From CAWUEZ02 sp963921355 (GTDB taxonomy: Bacteria > Pseudomonadota > Alphaproteobacteria > Thalassobaculales > Thalassobaculaceae), in NCBI GenBank assembly GCA_963921355.3, contig OZ001190.1, positions 4,774,001 through 4,838,000 of the forward strand: a stretch of 64,000 nucleotides of DNA, written 5' to 3'. Positions 25,133 through 34,061 of this stretch are shown here, piece by piece. The position numbers were made by a program, and so were the translations under genes. Every line of letters begins with the position of its first letter. Within the stretch, counting starts at the first letter, position 1. The notes beneath the pieces are model-generated. The model was not told the origin of the DNA. It did not search any database and saw nothing but the letters and a program-made list of their open reading frames with translations.

Positions 25133-26080
25133 ATGCATCCAGCTTCTTCCGTCATCTTCTTCACCACCGCCTCGGGCGCTGGCTACGGGCTGCTGTTCCT
25201 GCTAGGCTTGGCCGGCTCGGGCGGTCTGGTGCCGGCCAGCCTGGCCTTCGGCCTGGTCGGCTTCACCATCGCCTTCGGTCTGATCACCGCCGGGCTGGTC
25301 GCCTCGACCTTCCACCTCGGGCACCCGGAACGGGCGTGGCGAGCGATGTCGCAGTGGCGCTCCTCCTGGCTGTCGCGCGAAGGCGTGGCGGCGGTCCTCA
25401 CCTATGTTCCGGCCGGCCTGTTCGCGGTCGGGTGGGTGTTCCTGAGCGACGCGCGCGGCATCTGGGGCGTGTTCGGAATTCTGGCCGCGGCCGGCGCGGT
25501 AGCGACGGTGGTCTGCACCGCGATGATCTACGCGTCGCTGAAGACCATTCGCCAATGGCACCATCCGCTGGTGTTGCCCGGGTACCTCGTTCTGGCGCTC
25601 TACACCGGAGCACTCTGGATGGCGCTGCTCACGCAGGCTTTCGGCGGAGCGGCCGATGTCTTCCTGTGGCTGGCCCTGTTGGCCGGGCTCGCCGCCGCCG
25701 GGGTCAAGGCCGCCTACTGGCAGTCCGTCCGGGATCAGCGGCCGGCAGCCACGTCCGGGTCGGCGACCGGCCTCGGCGCGCTGGGGACGGTCCGGCTGTT
25801 GGACGGTCCCTCGACATCGAAGAATTTCGTGATGCGGGAAATGGGCTATCGGATCGGGCGCAAGCACGCTCAGCGCCTGCGCCAGATCGCCGGCGTCCTC
25901 GGCCTCGCCGCCCCGGCGGTACTGCTGGTCATCGCGATTCTGCTGCCGAATGGCAGTGGGACGATTCCGGTCTTCCTGGCAGCCTTGTCAGGCTCCGCCG
26001 GGGTGGTCGTCGAGCGCTGGCTGTTCTTCGCCGAGGCGACCCACGTGGTCACAACCTACTACGGCGCCGAGGCGGCCTGA
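25133..26080 (+). CDS. soeC: DmsC/SoeC-like membrane anchor subunit
   Basis: A 315-residue integral membrane protein with about eight hydrophobic segments (for example GAGYGLLFLLGLAGSGGLVP, GFTIAFGLITAGLVASTFHL, LALYTGALWMALLTQAFGG). STFHLGHPERAWRAMSQWRS is the conserved segment of DMSO-reductase anchor subunits that bind quinone. It delivers electrons from soeB to the quinone pool. Starts 14 bases after soeB behind GGAGGG. The last 22 bases overlap the convergent MFS gene. Confidence 0.88.
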   Translation: MHPASSVIFFTTASGAGYGLLFLLGLAGSGGLVPASLAFGLVGFTIAFGLITAGLVASTFHLGHPERAWRAMSQWRSSWLSREGVAAVLTYVPAGLFAVGWVFLSDARGIWGVFGILAAAGAVATVVCTAMIYASLKTIRQWHHPLVLPGYLVLALYTGALWMALLTQAFGGAADVFLWLALLAGLAAAGVKAAYWQSVRDQRPAATSGSATGLGALGTVRLLDGPSTSKNFVMREMGYRIGRKHAQRLRQIAGVLGLAAPAVLLVIAILLPNGSGTIPVFLAALSGSAGVVVERWLFFAEATHVVTTYYGAEAA

Positions 26081-27354
26081 TCAGCGGTCGCGGCCTCGCC
26101 GTCCTCGCTGGCATCCACATCCGCGTCCGGATCCCAGCGCGGGTCGAGCTCGGCCGCCATCGGAGAGGTCCGTGATACCGCGACCCAGGGTCCCTGATCC
26201 TCCATCGGCACCGCGGCGCGCCGGGTCATCCGCCAGACAGTAAATCCGCCGACCGCACCCGAGGCCAGGGCGCCGAAGCCGTAGAAGCCCCAGTCGCCCA
26301 CCAGATCCATCGCCGAGGTCGAGGCGATCGGTCCGATCACCGCTCCGATACCGAAAGCGAGCAGCAGACCGGCACTGGCGGGGACCAGGTCGGCTGAATC
26401 GATGTGGTCGTTGGCATGGGCCAGCGCCAGCGAGTATGTCGCGACCGCCACGCCTCCGTAGAGGCCGGCGATGGTGACAAACGGCCAGAAACCGGGGAAC
26501 GGCAGGAACGCCAGGATCGCGCCGAGCAGGGTCGTCGTGAACAGGGAGACCGCGATCACCGTGCGGCGGTCGAACCAGTCCGACGCCTTGCCGATCGGCC
26601 ATTGAACGATCAGCCCGCCCAAAATGCCAGCGGATATGAAAATGGCGACCTCGGAGACGGTGAATCCGATCGCGGTCGCGAAGACCGAGGCGGCGCCGAA
26701 CAGGGCACCGTTCAGCACGCCAGCACCGAAACTCCCCACCACACCGAGCGGCGAGATCCGGTAGAGCTCGCGAAAGCTGAGCGCTGACGGCGCAACCTCG
26801 CCGGACGCGGCCGACCGCGCCAGGGTCAGCGGAACCAGCGACAGCGAGAACAGGATCGAGACGATGCCGTAGAGGATGAAGGTGTAGGGCGAAGCCAGAT
26901 TGAGCAGATACTGGCCGCCCCCCATCGCCAGATACTGCAACACCATGTAGATCGACAGCAATCCGCCGCGCTGATCGTTGCTGGTCGAGCCGTTCAGCCA
27001 GCTCTCGGCCACCATGTAGGCGCCGGCCATGCAGAAGCCGTACATCGCCCGCAGGAAGAACCAGTAGACCGGGTCCAGAAAGAAGGCATGGGCGATCGCG
27101 GTAGCCGAGATGATCGAGATCAGCGCGGCAAAGGCACGCACATGGCCGACCTGCTCGATCACCTGGCCGCAGCCGAGGCAGCCCAGCACGATGCCGACGA
27201 AATGCCCCGACATGACGAGTCCGGCGGTCTGGGTCGTCAGACCTTCCTCCAGGCCCAACCGTACCCCCAGCAGCGAGCCGAACAGACCGTTGGCGGCCTG
27301 CAGCAGAAAGATGCTGAGCAGCAAGGATGCAACGGCGGCGGAGATCTTCGGCAT
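26059..27354 (-). CDS. MFS transporter (YcaD-like)
   Basis: A 431-residue major facilitator with about 12 membrane helices and an acidic C-terminal tail (DPRWDPDADVDASEDGEAAT). Conserved pieces include the loop between helices 2 and 3 (GCGQVIEQVGHVRAFAALIS), RAMYGFCMAGAYMVAESWLN and, in the second half, QWPIGKASDWFDRRTVIAVS, the repeat of the MFS motif A. The AESWLN stretch is typical of the YcaD/UMF-type proteins. I chose ATG 27354 because hydrophobic homology begins there; the 80 upstream codons are not membrane-like. Substrate unknown. It converges with soeC and overlaps it by 22 bases. Confidence 0.88.
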   Translation of the reverse strand: MPKISAAVASLLLSIFLLQAANGLFGSLLGVRLGLEEGLTTQTAGLVMSGHFVGIVLGCLGCGQVIEQVGHVRAFAALISIISATAIAHAFFLDPVYWFFLRAMYGFCMAGAYMVAESWLNGSTSNDQRGGLLSIYMVLQYLAMGGGQYLLNLASPYTFILYGIVSILFSLSLVPLTLARSAASGEVAPSALSFRELYRISPLGVVGSFGAGVLNGALFGAASVFATAIGFTVSEVAIFISAGILGGLIVQWPIGKASDWFDRRTVIAVSLFTTTLLGAILAFLPFPGFWPFVTIAGLYGGVAVATYSLALAHANDHIDSADLVPASAGLLLAFGIGAVIGPIASTSAMDLVGDWGFYGFGALASGAVGGFTVWRMTRRAAVPMEDQGPWVAVSRTSPMAAELDPRWDPDADVDASEDGEAATADQAASAP

Positions 27355-27495
27355 GGCGGTGGTATTCCGGGCGGGTCCCGAGTGTCGTTCCAGGCCGTTC
27401 CTAGCAGATTCCAGATGCGCCGGAGCGCTTACATCCGACAGGGCCGACGGATCCTGAAGAATTGCACCCGGCGTTTTGCGTCCTATGTTTGCGCC

Positions 27496-27693
27496 ATGCG
27501 CTGGAGAACGCCCCTTGCCGGCCTCGCGATCCTCGGTGGTCTCGCGGTCTATATCGCCCTGGCCGTGACGTTGGCCGACATCGTGCCCGACCATGCCCTG
27601 GTCGAGGCCCTGTACTACCTGCTGGCCGGCCTGTTGTGGATTCCGCCGGCCGTGTCGGTCATCGGCTGGGCCAAGCGGGACGACGGAGCATAG
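27496..27693 (+). CDS. DUF2842 small membrane protein
   Basis: A 65-residue protein with two membrane helices: LAGLAILGGLAVYIALAVTL and VEALYYLLAGLLWIPPAVSVIGW, ending in a charged tail (AKRDDGA). The second helix with YYLLAGLLWIPPA is the hallmark of the DUF2842 family, short alphaproteobacterial membrane proteins of unknown role. The start ATG 27496 is chosen because the family begins with a short basic leader (MRWRTP). It diverges from the MFS gene and is convergent with pseB, whose stop is 25 bases away. Confidence 0.8.
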   Translation: MRWRTPLAGLAILGGLAVYIALAVTLADIVPDHALVEALYYLLAGLLWIPPAVSVIGWAKRDDGA

Positions 27694-27717
27694 GCGAAAG
27701 CGTTTTCGTACTCGGGG

Positions 27718-28734
27718 CTAGAGTTCGTCCAGCATCCCCTGCAGCTGCCTCGCATCCAGCCATTCGGTATTGCTGTCGCTGGCGTAGCGGAACTCCGGAT
27801 CGACCGGCTGCGCACCCGCTGCCGTCCAGGTTTCCATCGGCCCCTTCACGAAGGCCGGCAGGATGATGTAGCGGTCGTCGATCTCGAAGGTCGTCCGGGC
27901 GTCGTCCTCCGGGACCATGACCTCGTGCAGTTTCTCGCCCGGCCGGATTCCGATGATCTTATGGGGCAGCCCCGGCCCCATACAGTTCGCCACGTCGACC
28001 ACCTTCATCGACGCGATCTTCGGCACGAAGATCTCACCGCCATGCATCATCTGAAGCGATGACAGCACGAAGTTGACGCCCTGTTGAAGGGTGATCCAGA
28101 ACCGGGTCATCCGGTCGTCGGTGATCGGCAGGTGATCCTTCTTGTCGGCGATAAGCTGCTTGAAGAAGGGAATGACGCTGCCGCGCGAGCCAATGACGTT
28201 GCCGTAGCGCACGACCGAGAACCGGCAGCCGTCGGCGCCCGCGAGGTTGTTGGCGGCGATGAAGATCTTGTCGGAGGCGAGCTTGGTAGCGCCGTACAGG
28301 TTGATCGGGTTGGCCGCCTTGTCGGTCGACAGAGCGATCACCCGCTTTACGCCGGTCCGGATCGCCGCCTTCACGATGTTCTGCGCGCCGTGAACGTTTG
28401 TCATGACGCATTCGAACGGGTTGTACTCGGCGGTCGGCACATGCTTGATCGCCGCCGCATGCACAACGTAGTCGATGTCGCGCATGGCCAGTTCCAGGCG
28501 ATCCACATCCCGGACATCGCCGAGGAAGTAGCGGATCGCCGGGTACCGTTCGATGGGGATCTCCAACCCCATCTCGTACTGCTTCTGCTCATCGCGCGAG
28601 AAGACGATGCAGCGACGGGGCTGGAAACGGTCGAGAACGGTGCGGATGAACTGCTTGCCGAACGAGCCGGTACCGCCCGTGACGAGGATCGTCTTTCCGG
28701 TCAGATCAATGAAATTCCGGTCGAACTCCCGCAT
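27718..28734 (-). CDS. pseB: UDP-N-acetylglucosamine 4,6-dehydratase (inverting)
   Basis: First committed step toward pseudaminic acid: UDP-GlcNAc to UDP-2-acetamido-2,6-dideoxy-beta-L-arabino-hexos-4-ulose. 338 residues, an extended SDR with cofactor loop VTGGTGSFGKQF, the HAAAIKHVP segment, the catalytic STDKA region and the Y-x3-K pair in LYGATKLASDK. The C-terminal region (PGEKLHEVMVPEDDARTTFE) matches PseB/FlaA1. It is the last gene of a four-gene run on the minus strand: secretion ABC protein, HlyD, pseC, pseB. The remaining pseudaminic acid genes (pseH, pseG, pseI, pseF) are not in the window. Confidence 0.94.
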   Translation of the reverse strand: MREFDRNFIDLTGKTILVTGGTGSFGKQFIRTVLDRFQPRRCIVFSRDEQKQYEMGLEIPIERYPAIRYFLGDVRDVDRLELAMRDIDYVVHAAAIKHVPTAEYNPFECVMTNVHGAQNIVKAAIRTGVKRVIALSTDKAANPINLYGATKLASDKIFIAANNLAGADGCRFSVVRYGNVIGSRGSVIPFFKQLIADKKDHLPITDDRMTRFWITLQQGVNFVLSSLQMMHGGEIFVPKIASMKVVDVANCMGPGLPHKIIGIRPGEKLHEVMVPEDDARTTFEIDDRYIILPAFVKGPMETWTAAGAQPVDPEFRYASDSNTEWLDARQLQGMLDEL

Positions 28735-28821
28735 CGGGCCGCTCCCAGTGACGTGGGCGAATCACCCGATATTGTCCCGCCACCGGCAGACGTGGGCAAG
28801 AATGGCGTCCAAGGCGCCCCG

Positions 28822-30015
28822 TCAGGCAGCCAGTGCCGTCGACAGCGCCGCCACAACCCGCGCGACATCCTCGGCGGTCATGGTCGGAAACAACGGCAGC
28901 GAAAGACAACGGGCATAGTAGGCCTCCGTCCCCGGCAGGTGGGGCGACGGCGCCTTCACGCGGTAGTACGGCTGCTGGTGGACAGGGACGTAGTGAACCT
29001 GTGTTCCGATGCCCTGGGCGCGCAGGTTGTGCATGACGGCGGCGCGCTCAGTCCCCAGGGCCGCGAAGTCGATGAGAGCCACCGACAGATGCCAGGACGG
29101 CTCACAGCCGCCGGCCACGGGCAGCGGGCGCACATGGGGTCCGAGGCCCGACAGCCCCGCCACATAGTCGGCGCGCAGAGCCCGCCGGCGCTCGACAAAA
29201 GTGTCCAGTCGCGAAAGCTGCGAGAGCCCAAGTGCCGCGTGAATGTCCGAGAGACGGTAGTTGAAGCCCAGCTCGGGCATCTCGTAGTACCAGGGGTTGG
29301 CGCCGCCCGCCGCATCGAACGCCATCTCGGCCTGGCTGAACCGGTCCGGCTCGCGCACAATCCCGTGGTTGCGGAGCCGGCGCATCCGCTCGTCGAGAAC
29401 CGGGTCCCGGGTCGTCAGCACCCCGCCCTCTCCCGAGGCGATGGTCTTGACCGGATGAGTCGAGAACATCGTGATCGCGCTGTTGTGGCCGGCCCCGACC
29501 GGCGCATTGCCGATGCGCCCACCCAGGGCGTGGCAGGCGTCCTCCACGATCGGTATGTCCGGGAATTCACGCGCAACGGCAGGAACGTCGACGCAGTGCC
29601 CATTCAGATGGACGACGACGATCGCCTTTACCCGATCCGGTCCCGCCCGCTCGACCGCTTCCCGGAGCAGTTCAGGCCCGGTCAGCCCGGTATCGGGATC
29701 GACATCGGCGAACACCACGTCGGCGCCGACATAGTCCGCGCAGTTAGCGCTGGCCAGGAAGGTGACCGACGGCACGACGACCACATCGCCGCTTCCGATG
29801 CCAAGAGCCAGCATCGCCAGGTGCAGGCCCGCCGTGCCGCTGGAACAGGCGACCGCGTGCGGAGCAGAAACAGTCGCCGCGAATGCGGCTTCGAACGCAT
29901 CAACGGTGGGACCGGTTGTCAGGAAATCCCCGGTCAGGACGCGGGTCACCGCATCAATGTCGTCCTGGTCGATCGTCTGTCGACCATAGGGCAGGAAAGC
30001 GGGCGGATGGCTCAC
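28822..30015 (-). CDS. pseC: UDP-4-amino-4,6-dideoxy-N-acetyl-beta-L-altrosamine transaminase
   Basis: Second step of pseudaminic acid synthesis, a PLP-dependent aminotransferase of the DegT/DnrJ/EryC1 class, 397 residues. N-terminal LPYGRQTIDQDDIDAVTRVL and ACSSGTAGLHLAMLALGIG, the VEDACHALGG strand (PLP-interacting Asp) and the internal aldimine Lys in FSTHPVKTIASGEGGVLTT identify it. It starts five bases before the stop of the HlyD gene upstream, so the two are co-transcribed, and pseB follows after 87 bases. Confidence 0.93.
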   Translation of the reverse strand: MSHPPAFLPYGRQTIDQDDIDAVTRVLTGDFLTTGPTVDAFEAAFAATVSAPHAVACSSGTAGLHLAMLALGIGSGDVVVVPSVTFLASANCADYVGADVVFADVDPDTGLTGPELLREAVERAGPDRVKAIVVVHLNGHCVDVPAVAREFPDIPIVEDACHALGGRIGNAPVGAGHNSAITMFSTHPVKTIASGEGGVLTTRDPVLDERMRRLRNHGIVREPDRFSQAEMAFDAAGGANPWYYEMPELGFNYRLSDIHAALGLSQLSRLDTFVERRRALRADYVAGLSGLGPHVRPLPVAGGCEPSWHLSVALIDFAALGTERAAVMHNLRAQGIGTQVHYVPVHQQPYYRVKAPSPHLPGTEAYYARCLSLPLFPTMTAEDVARVVAALSTALAA

Positions 30016-30019
30016 GGAA

Positions 30020-31375
30020 TCACTGCTCGCGGAACGCGGTCTCGAGAGAGCGCGTGAGCGGCGAGATCAGATAGTCGAGCAGTGTCTGGTCACCGGTCGA
30101 GATGATCGCCTTGGCCGGCATGCCGGGCACAAGATCCACTTCGTTCTCGCGCATCATCGACGGGCTGAGCCGTATCCGCGCCTCGTAGTACGGAGGCCCC
30201 TGTTCCGGCTGCACCACGTCCGGCGAGATATGGACAACCCGACCGTCGATCGGCTTCGCCGTACGCTGACTGTAGGCGGTCAACCGCACCGTCGTCGGCG
30301 CGCCCAGTTCGACCACGTCGATGTCCGTGGGCTCCAGGCGGGCGGTCACGATCAGTTCTTCATCATCGGGAACGATGTTCAGGATCGGTTCCGCCGGTCC
30401 GACGACGCCGCCGGACGTATGGAACCGCAATCCGTAGACCCGGCCGTCACGCGGCGAGCAGATGGTCGTGCGCGCCAACTGATCCTCCGCGCCCACCCGC
30501 TGCTTCAGCAGGTCCTGAAGCTGCGTCTGCGTCTCGCGCAGCTCCGTTTCCACGTCGGCACGGTTCTGATCAACCAGCGCGAGGCGCTGGAACTCGGTCT
30601 CGGCGATGGTCTGCTCGGCACGGGCCATCAGGGCCTCACGGTTCTCGATCGAGCCCTCCAGATCGGCCTGGGTGCGCTGAAGAGCCAGCAGACGGGGTTT
30701 GCGTTCGAGACCTTTCTCGAAAAGCTCCCGCACGCCGCTGATCTCCTCCTCGATAATCGCCAACTGGCGTCGGTCGGCGCGCTGCTGCGCCTTGAGGGCG
30801 GTGATCTCCTCCCGGCTCTTAGCAACCCGCCGATCCAACAGGCCCTCCTGACTGCGGAGGGCCGACTGCCGGCCATCCAGCAGCCGCTGTTGCCCATCAA
30901 CGATCTCAAAGACGTCGGGATCGGCGGTCTGGTCCGAGAGTTCGGACGCGAACGGGATCACGTCGAGGCCGTCACGCTCGGCGATCAGACGGGCCTCCTG
31001 ACCCAGAAGCGCCAGGTAGCGCTGCTCCAAGCGTTCGAGCGTCACCTGGGCTTCGGTGCTGTCCAACACCATCAGCACCTGATCACGCTTGACCGCATCG
31101 CCCTCCGCTACCCGGATGTCCCGGATGATCCCGCCTTCCAGATGCTGAACGACCTTCTGATTGCCGAACACATCGACCTCGCCCTGGGCGATGGCCCCCG
31201 AGCCAAGAGGCGCCAGCGCGGCCCATATGCCAAACACCCCGAAGAACACCAGCAGAATGGCGAAGCCGATCCACAGGACGCCTCGCCAGTCCATAGGATT
31301 GCGCTCGGGATCGTGGCCAAGGGGATCCTCCCACCGAGAAACGTCGCGCGTCCCTTCGTCTCGAACCAATGCCAT
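30020..31375 (-). CDS. HlyD-family type I secretion membrane-fusion protein
   Basis: A 451-residue periplasmic adaptor. One membrane helix near the N-terminus (LWIGFAILLVFFGVFGIWAA), then the lipoyl half-motif (EGDAVKRDQVLMVLDSTEA), a long alpha-helical coiled coil (about residues 120-310, rich in Gln/Arg/Glu) and the beta-barrel region with CSPRDGRVYGLRFHTSGGVV. PrtE/HasE length and the GSGAIAQGEVDVFGNQKVVQ opening place it in the type I secretion group. It follows its ABC partner by 36 bases. No outer-membrane TolC and no RTX substrate gene are visible nearby. Confidence 0.94.
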   Translation of the reverse strand: MALVRDEGTRDVSRWEDPLGHDPERNPMDWRGVLWIGFAILLVFFGVFGIWAALAPLGSGAIAQGEVDVFGNQKVVQHLEGGIIRDIRVAEGDAVKRDQVLMVLDSTEAQVTLERLEQRYLALLGQEARLIAERDGLDVIPFASELSDQTADPDVFEIVDGQQRLLDGRQSALRSQEGLLDRRVAKSREEITALKAQQRADRRQLAIIEEEISGVRELFEKGLERKPRLLALQRTQADLEGSIENREALMARAEQTIAETEFQRLALVDQNRADVETELRETQTQLQDLLKQRVGAEDQLARTTICSPRDGRVYGLRFHTSGGVVGPAEPILNIVPDDEELIVTARLEPTDIDVVELGAPTTVRLTAYSQRTAKPIDGRVVHISPDVVQPEQGPPYYEARIRLSPSMMRENEVDLVPGMPAKAIISTGDQTLLDYLISPLTRSLETAFREQ

Positions 31376-31411
31376 GACGCTACCTTCTGTCCGGAGCGAG
31401 CCCGCTTCCCG

Positions 31412-33442
31412 TCAATCCTTGTCCGGTTCTACGGATATGGCGCGCACGCTCTGCACCTGCAAAGACGTAGCCCGCGCTTTGATCGGCCCAGGCGGCCGCA
31501 CCACCACGCCCCGGCCCCGCGGGCCCTTGAGCGCGCCCGGCTCCGACGCCTCGGGCGTTGGCGGATTCAGGTCCTGGGACACGACCTCGGCCGGTTGCGG
31601 AGGCCTGGGTCGGGGCGGCGTGCCGGATGCATCTTCGCCATTGGCACGCGACCGCGGCGGGCCGTCGTCAGCTCCCGCTCGGGCGGCCTCTGCCGAGCCA
31701 GCGCCCTCACCGCGCTCAAGGCGCTGCATGGCCGGCGGAACCGCGGCAGCCGGTCGACGGGCCTGCTGCAGAAACGACAGTGTCTCGTCGCGCGGGCCGA
31801 AGCGCTGAACCATGCCGTTCTGCAGCAACATGATCTTGTCCATCAGGGCAAGGGTCGACGGTCGGTGCGTGATCAACACGAGTGTGACACCCGCCTCGCG
31901 CAGCGCCTTGACCGCCTCCATCAAAGCGTCGTCGCCCTGAGTGTCGAGGTTGGCATTGGGTTCATCGAGCACGACAACCCTGGGGCGGCCATAAAGGGCG
32001 CGCGCCAGTGCCACCCGCTGGCGCTGGCCGCCGGACAGAATCTGTCCGGCCCAGCCGATCTCCGTGTCATGGCCCTCCGGCAATCGAAGGATCATCTCGT
32101 GCAGACCGGCAAGCTTGGCGGCTTCAACCACGGCCTCCGGATCGGGCTGGTCTTCCAGACGGCCGATGTTCTGGGCGATGGTCCCGGAAAACAGCTCGAC
32201 GTCCTGAGGCATGAAGCCGATATGCTGCCCGAGCGCCTCGTTGTCCCAGGAATAGATATCCGCACCGTCGAGGCGAACATGGCCGAGTGTCGGTCTTTCG
32301 ACACCGACGAGCAGACGCGCCAAGGTCGATTTACCAGCCGCCGAGGGGCCGATGATGCCGAGCGATTCGCCGGCCTCAAACTCGAAAGCGACCCGTTGCA
32401 GGATCGGCTTGGTCTGGCCGGGCGGCTGATAGACCAGATCCTCCACAGACAGACGGCCCTCGGGATCGGGCAAGCGCATCCGCTCCGTCTGGGACTGGGC
32501 TTTCAGCAGCGTCTCCTGAACGGTCTTGTAGGCTCCGAGCGCTTCGACGAAACCGCGGGCCTGGGCCACACCCTGTTCGATGGGCTGCAGGGCCCGCCCC
32601 AGGATCAGCACGCTGGCAATCATCATGCCCGGCGTCATCGGTGTCGCGGGATCGATGATCTGTGTCGCGGCGACCGTCATGATCAGCATCTGCACGAGCA
32701 TTCGCGCTGATTTGGATATCGCCAGAAAGATCGCGGCCCGGTCGCTGGCCCGGCTCTGCAGGGCGAGCACGGCCTCGTTTTCGGTCAGGAACCTGCGGAC
32801 GATGGCCTGGCGCATCCCCATGCTCTCGACGACAGTGGCGTTCCGAACCGCCGCGTCGGCCGCCTGAAACGCCTTGGCGGAGAAGGCCTGAGCGTCATTG
32901 AGCGCGGGGCGTGTCAGCTGGTCGTTGAGAAGCCCCAGTGCCAGCATGACGAGCGCGCCGCCAAGGGCGGCATAGCCCATCGGCTCGTTCACAAAAACGA
33001 TCAGCAAGAGGAAGACCGGCACCCATGGCAGATCCAGCATGGTCAACATGCCGGGGCCGGTCAGAAAGTTCCGCAGCACCGCCAGCTGGCGCAGCGGTTG
33101 ACTGGAGCTCGTCTTCGCCCTGTCCAGGGCCTCCACCACGATCGCGGACAGCAGCAGGGGCGACACCCGTCGATCGATCCACCGCGAGATCCGCACGAAG
33201 GCGAATGCCCGCACACTGTCTAGCGCCGCCTGAACCATGAGCGCACCGGTGGCGATGGCCAGCAGCAGAAGCAGGGTGGTCTCGCTGCGGCTGGCAAGCA
33301 CCCGGTCGAAGACCTGGAACATGAACAGCGGCATCGTCAACATCAGCAGGTTGACGAAAAAGCTGAAAACGCCACAGGCAGCGAACGCCGTGTAACAGGC
33401 CTTCAGCAGGTTGTGGACGGAGACGGGTTGGTTAGTCTGCAT
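31412..33442 (-). CDS. type I secretion ABC transporter (permease/ATPase, PrtD/HasD type)
   Basis: A 676-residue half-transporter. Six membrane helices in the first 310 residues (for example SFFVNLLMLTMPLFMFQVFD, VPVFLLLIVFVNEPMGYAAL), then an ATPase domain: Walker A GPSAAGKST, Q-loop PQDVELFSGTIAQNIG, signature LSGGQRQRVALARAL, Walker B VVVLDEPNANLD, His-loop ITHRPSTLA. PQDVELF and DEPNANLD are typical of PrtD-type exporters. There is no N-terminal C39 peptidase domain, so substrates are not leader peptides. A Pro/Gly/Arg-rich tail of about 110 residues beyond the ATPase is unusual. First gene of the operon with hlyD-pseC-pseB. Confidence 0.94.
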   Translation of the reverse strand: MQTNQPVSVHNLLKACYTAFAACGVFSFFVNLLMLTMPLFMFQVFDRVLASRSETTLLLLLAIATGALMVQAALDSVRAFAFVRISRWIDRRVSPLLLSAIVVEALDRAKTSSSQPLRQLAVLRNFLTGPGMLTMLDLPWVPVFLLLIVFVNEPMGYAALGGALVMLALGLLNDQLTRPALNDAQAFSAKAFQAADAAVRNATVVESMGMRQAIVRRFLTENEAVLALQSRASDRAAIFLAISKSARMLVQMLIMTVAATQIIDPATPMTPGMMIASVLILGRALQPIEQGVAQARGFVEALGAYKTVQETLLKAQSQTERMRLPDPEGRLSVEDLVYQPPGQTKPILQRVAFEFEAGESLGIIGPSAAGKSTLARLLVGVERPTLGHVRLDGADIYSWDNEALGQHIGFMPQDVELFSGTIAQNIGRLEDQPDPEAVVEAAKLAGLHEMILRLPEGHDTEIGWAGQILSGGQRQRVALARALYGRPRVVVLDEPNANLDTQGDDALMEAVKALREAGVTLVLITHRPSTLALMDKIMLLQNGMVQRFGPRDETLSFLQQARRPAAAVPPAMQRLERGEGAGSAEAARAGADDGPPRSRANGEDASGTPPRPRPPQPAEVVSQDLNPPTPEASEPGALKGPRGRGVVVRPPGPIKARATSLQVQSVRAISVEPDKD

Positions 33443-33471
33443 GTCGGCTATCGCCGGGTTGCGACCCCAGC

Positions 33472-33496
33472 CCTCTTCGAATCACTGTCGAAGAGG
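33472..33496 (-). terminator. stem-loop between the hypothetical gene and the secretion operon
   Basis: CCTCTTCGA (33472-33480) pairs perfectly with TCGAAGAGG (33488-33496) around a 7-base loop. It lies after the small hypothetical gene and 30 bases before the secretion ABC gene on the same strand. Without a T run it is more likely a regulatory or attenuating hairpin than a strong terminator. Confidence 0.45.
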
Positions 33497-33535
33497 ATAC
33501 CCTTGGTCACCCAGATTGCGTAGCCGAAACAGGCA

Positions 33536-33859
33536 TCAATCCTCAGTAAACTTGGCGAGATCGATGTCTCCATGCCGGAATGGGATCCAGTACTTGGTCT
33601 CCGGATTGAATTGAATCCCATAAATGTTCGTGCAGAACACTTTGACTGGCGGCACAGTTCCGTTTGCTTCGCTTTCGGTCCGCGCGACATCGACCATTTC
33701 GGACGCTTTGAACGTGTCCCAGGCAGAGGCGACATTGGAGCGGTACGCCTCTGGAAGGTCGTTGATGCTCATCGCCAGGTCCCAGGTCTTCTCAAGGTCG
33801 TCCCAAAGATCGTCCAGGTATTTGCCCATCGTGTCGTCCGCTATCGCTGTGTCTTGCAT
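33536..33859 (-). CDS. hypothetical protein upstream of the secretion operon
   Basis: 107 residues from ATG 33859 (or 97 from ATG 33829; neither has a strong ribosome site). No family recognised. The first half is acidic and helical (MGKYLDDLWDDLEKTWDLAM, EAYRSNVASAWDTFKASEMV); the second half is beta-like (VKVFCTNIYGIQFNPETKYW) and ends in HGDIDLAKFTED. No signal peptide or membrane segment. It is co-directional with the secretion genes 93 bases downstream and could be an accessory factor or an unrelated gene. The frame extends far upstream, but that part is antisense to the start of the fusion glycosyltransferase and is not counted. Confidence 0.6.
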   Translation of the reverse strand: MQDTAIADDTMGKYLDDLWDDLEKTWDLAMSINDLPEAYRSNVASAWDTFKASEMVDVARTESEANGTVPPVKVFCTNIYGIQFNPETKYWIPFRHGDIDLAKFTED

Positions 33860-34061
33860 CCGTCCCGTCGCACGGAGGCTGACGGGGCTTATAAACAATG
33901 CCGGCGCGTCGATAAACGCTAATCGTCGGCCATCGCAAACAGCCCGGAGTGTGTTACGAAAACTCGGAAGTTGCAAACACGGTCGGCCGAACGGGGCAGT
34001 GGCGGTTGACCACAGCGCAGGCCCCATGTATCGCAGCCCCGACGACTGATCCGGGACCCCG

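Noticed and set aside
21415..26080. Formate dehydrogenase or DMSO reductase instead of sulfite dehydrogenase
   Set aside because: No selenocysteine or Tat signal, and the TauE/SafE, TIGR02186 and rhodanese context fits SoeABC better; kept as a minor alternative.
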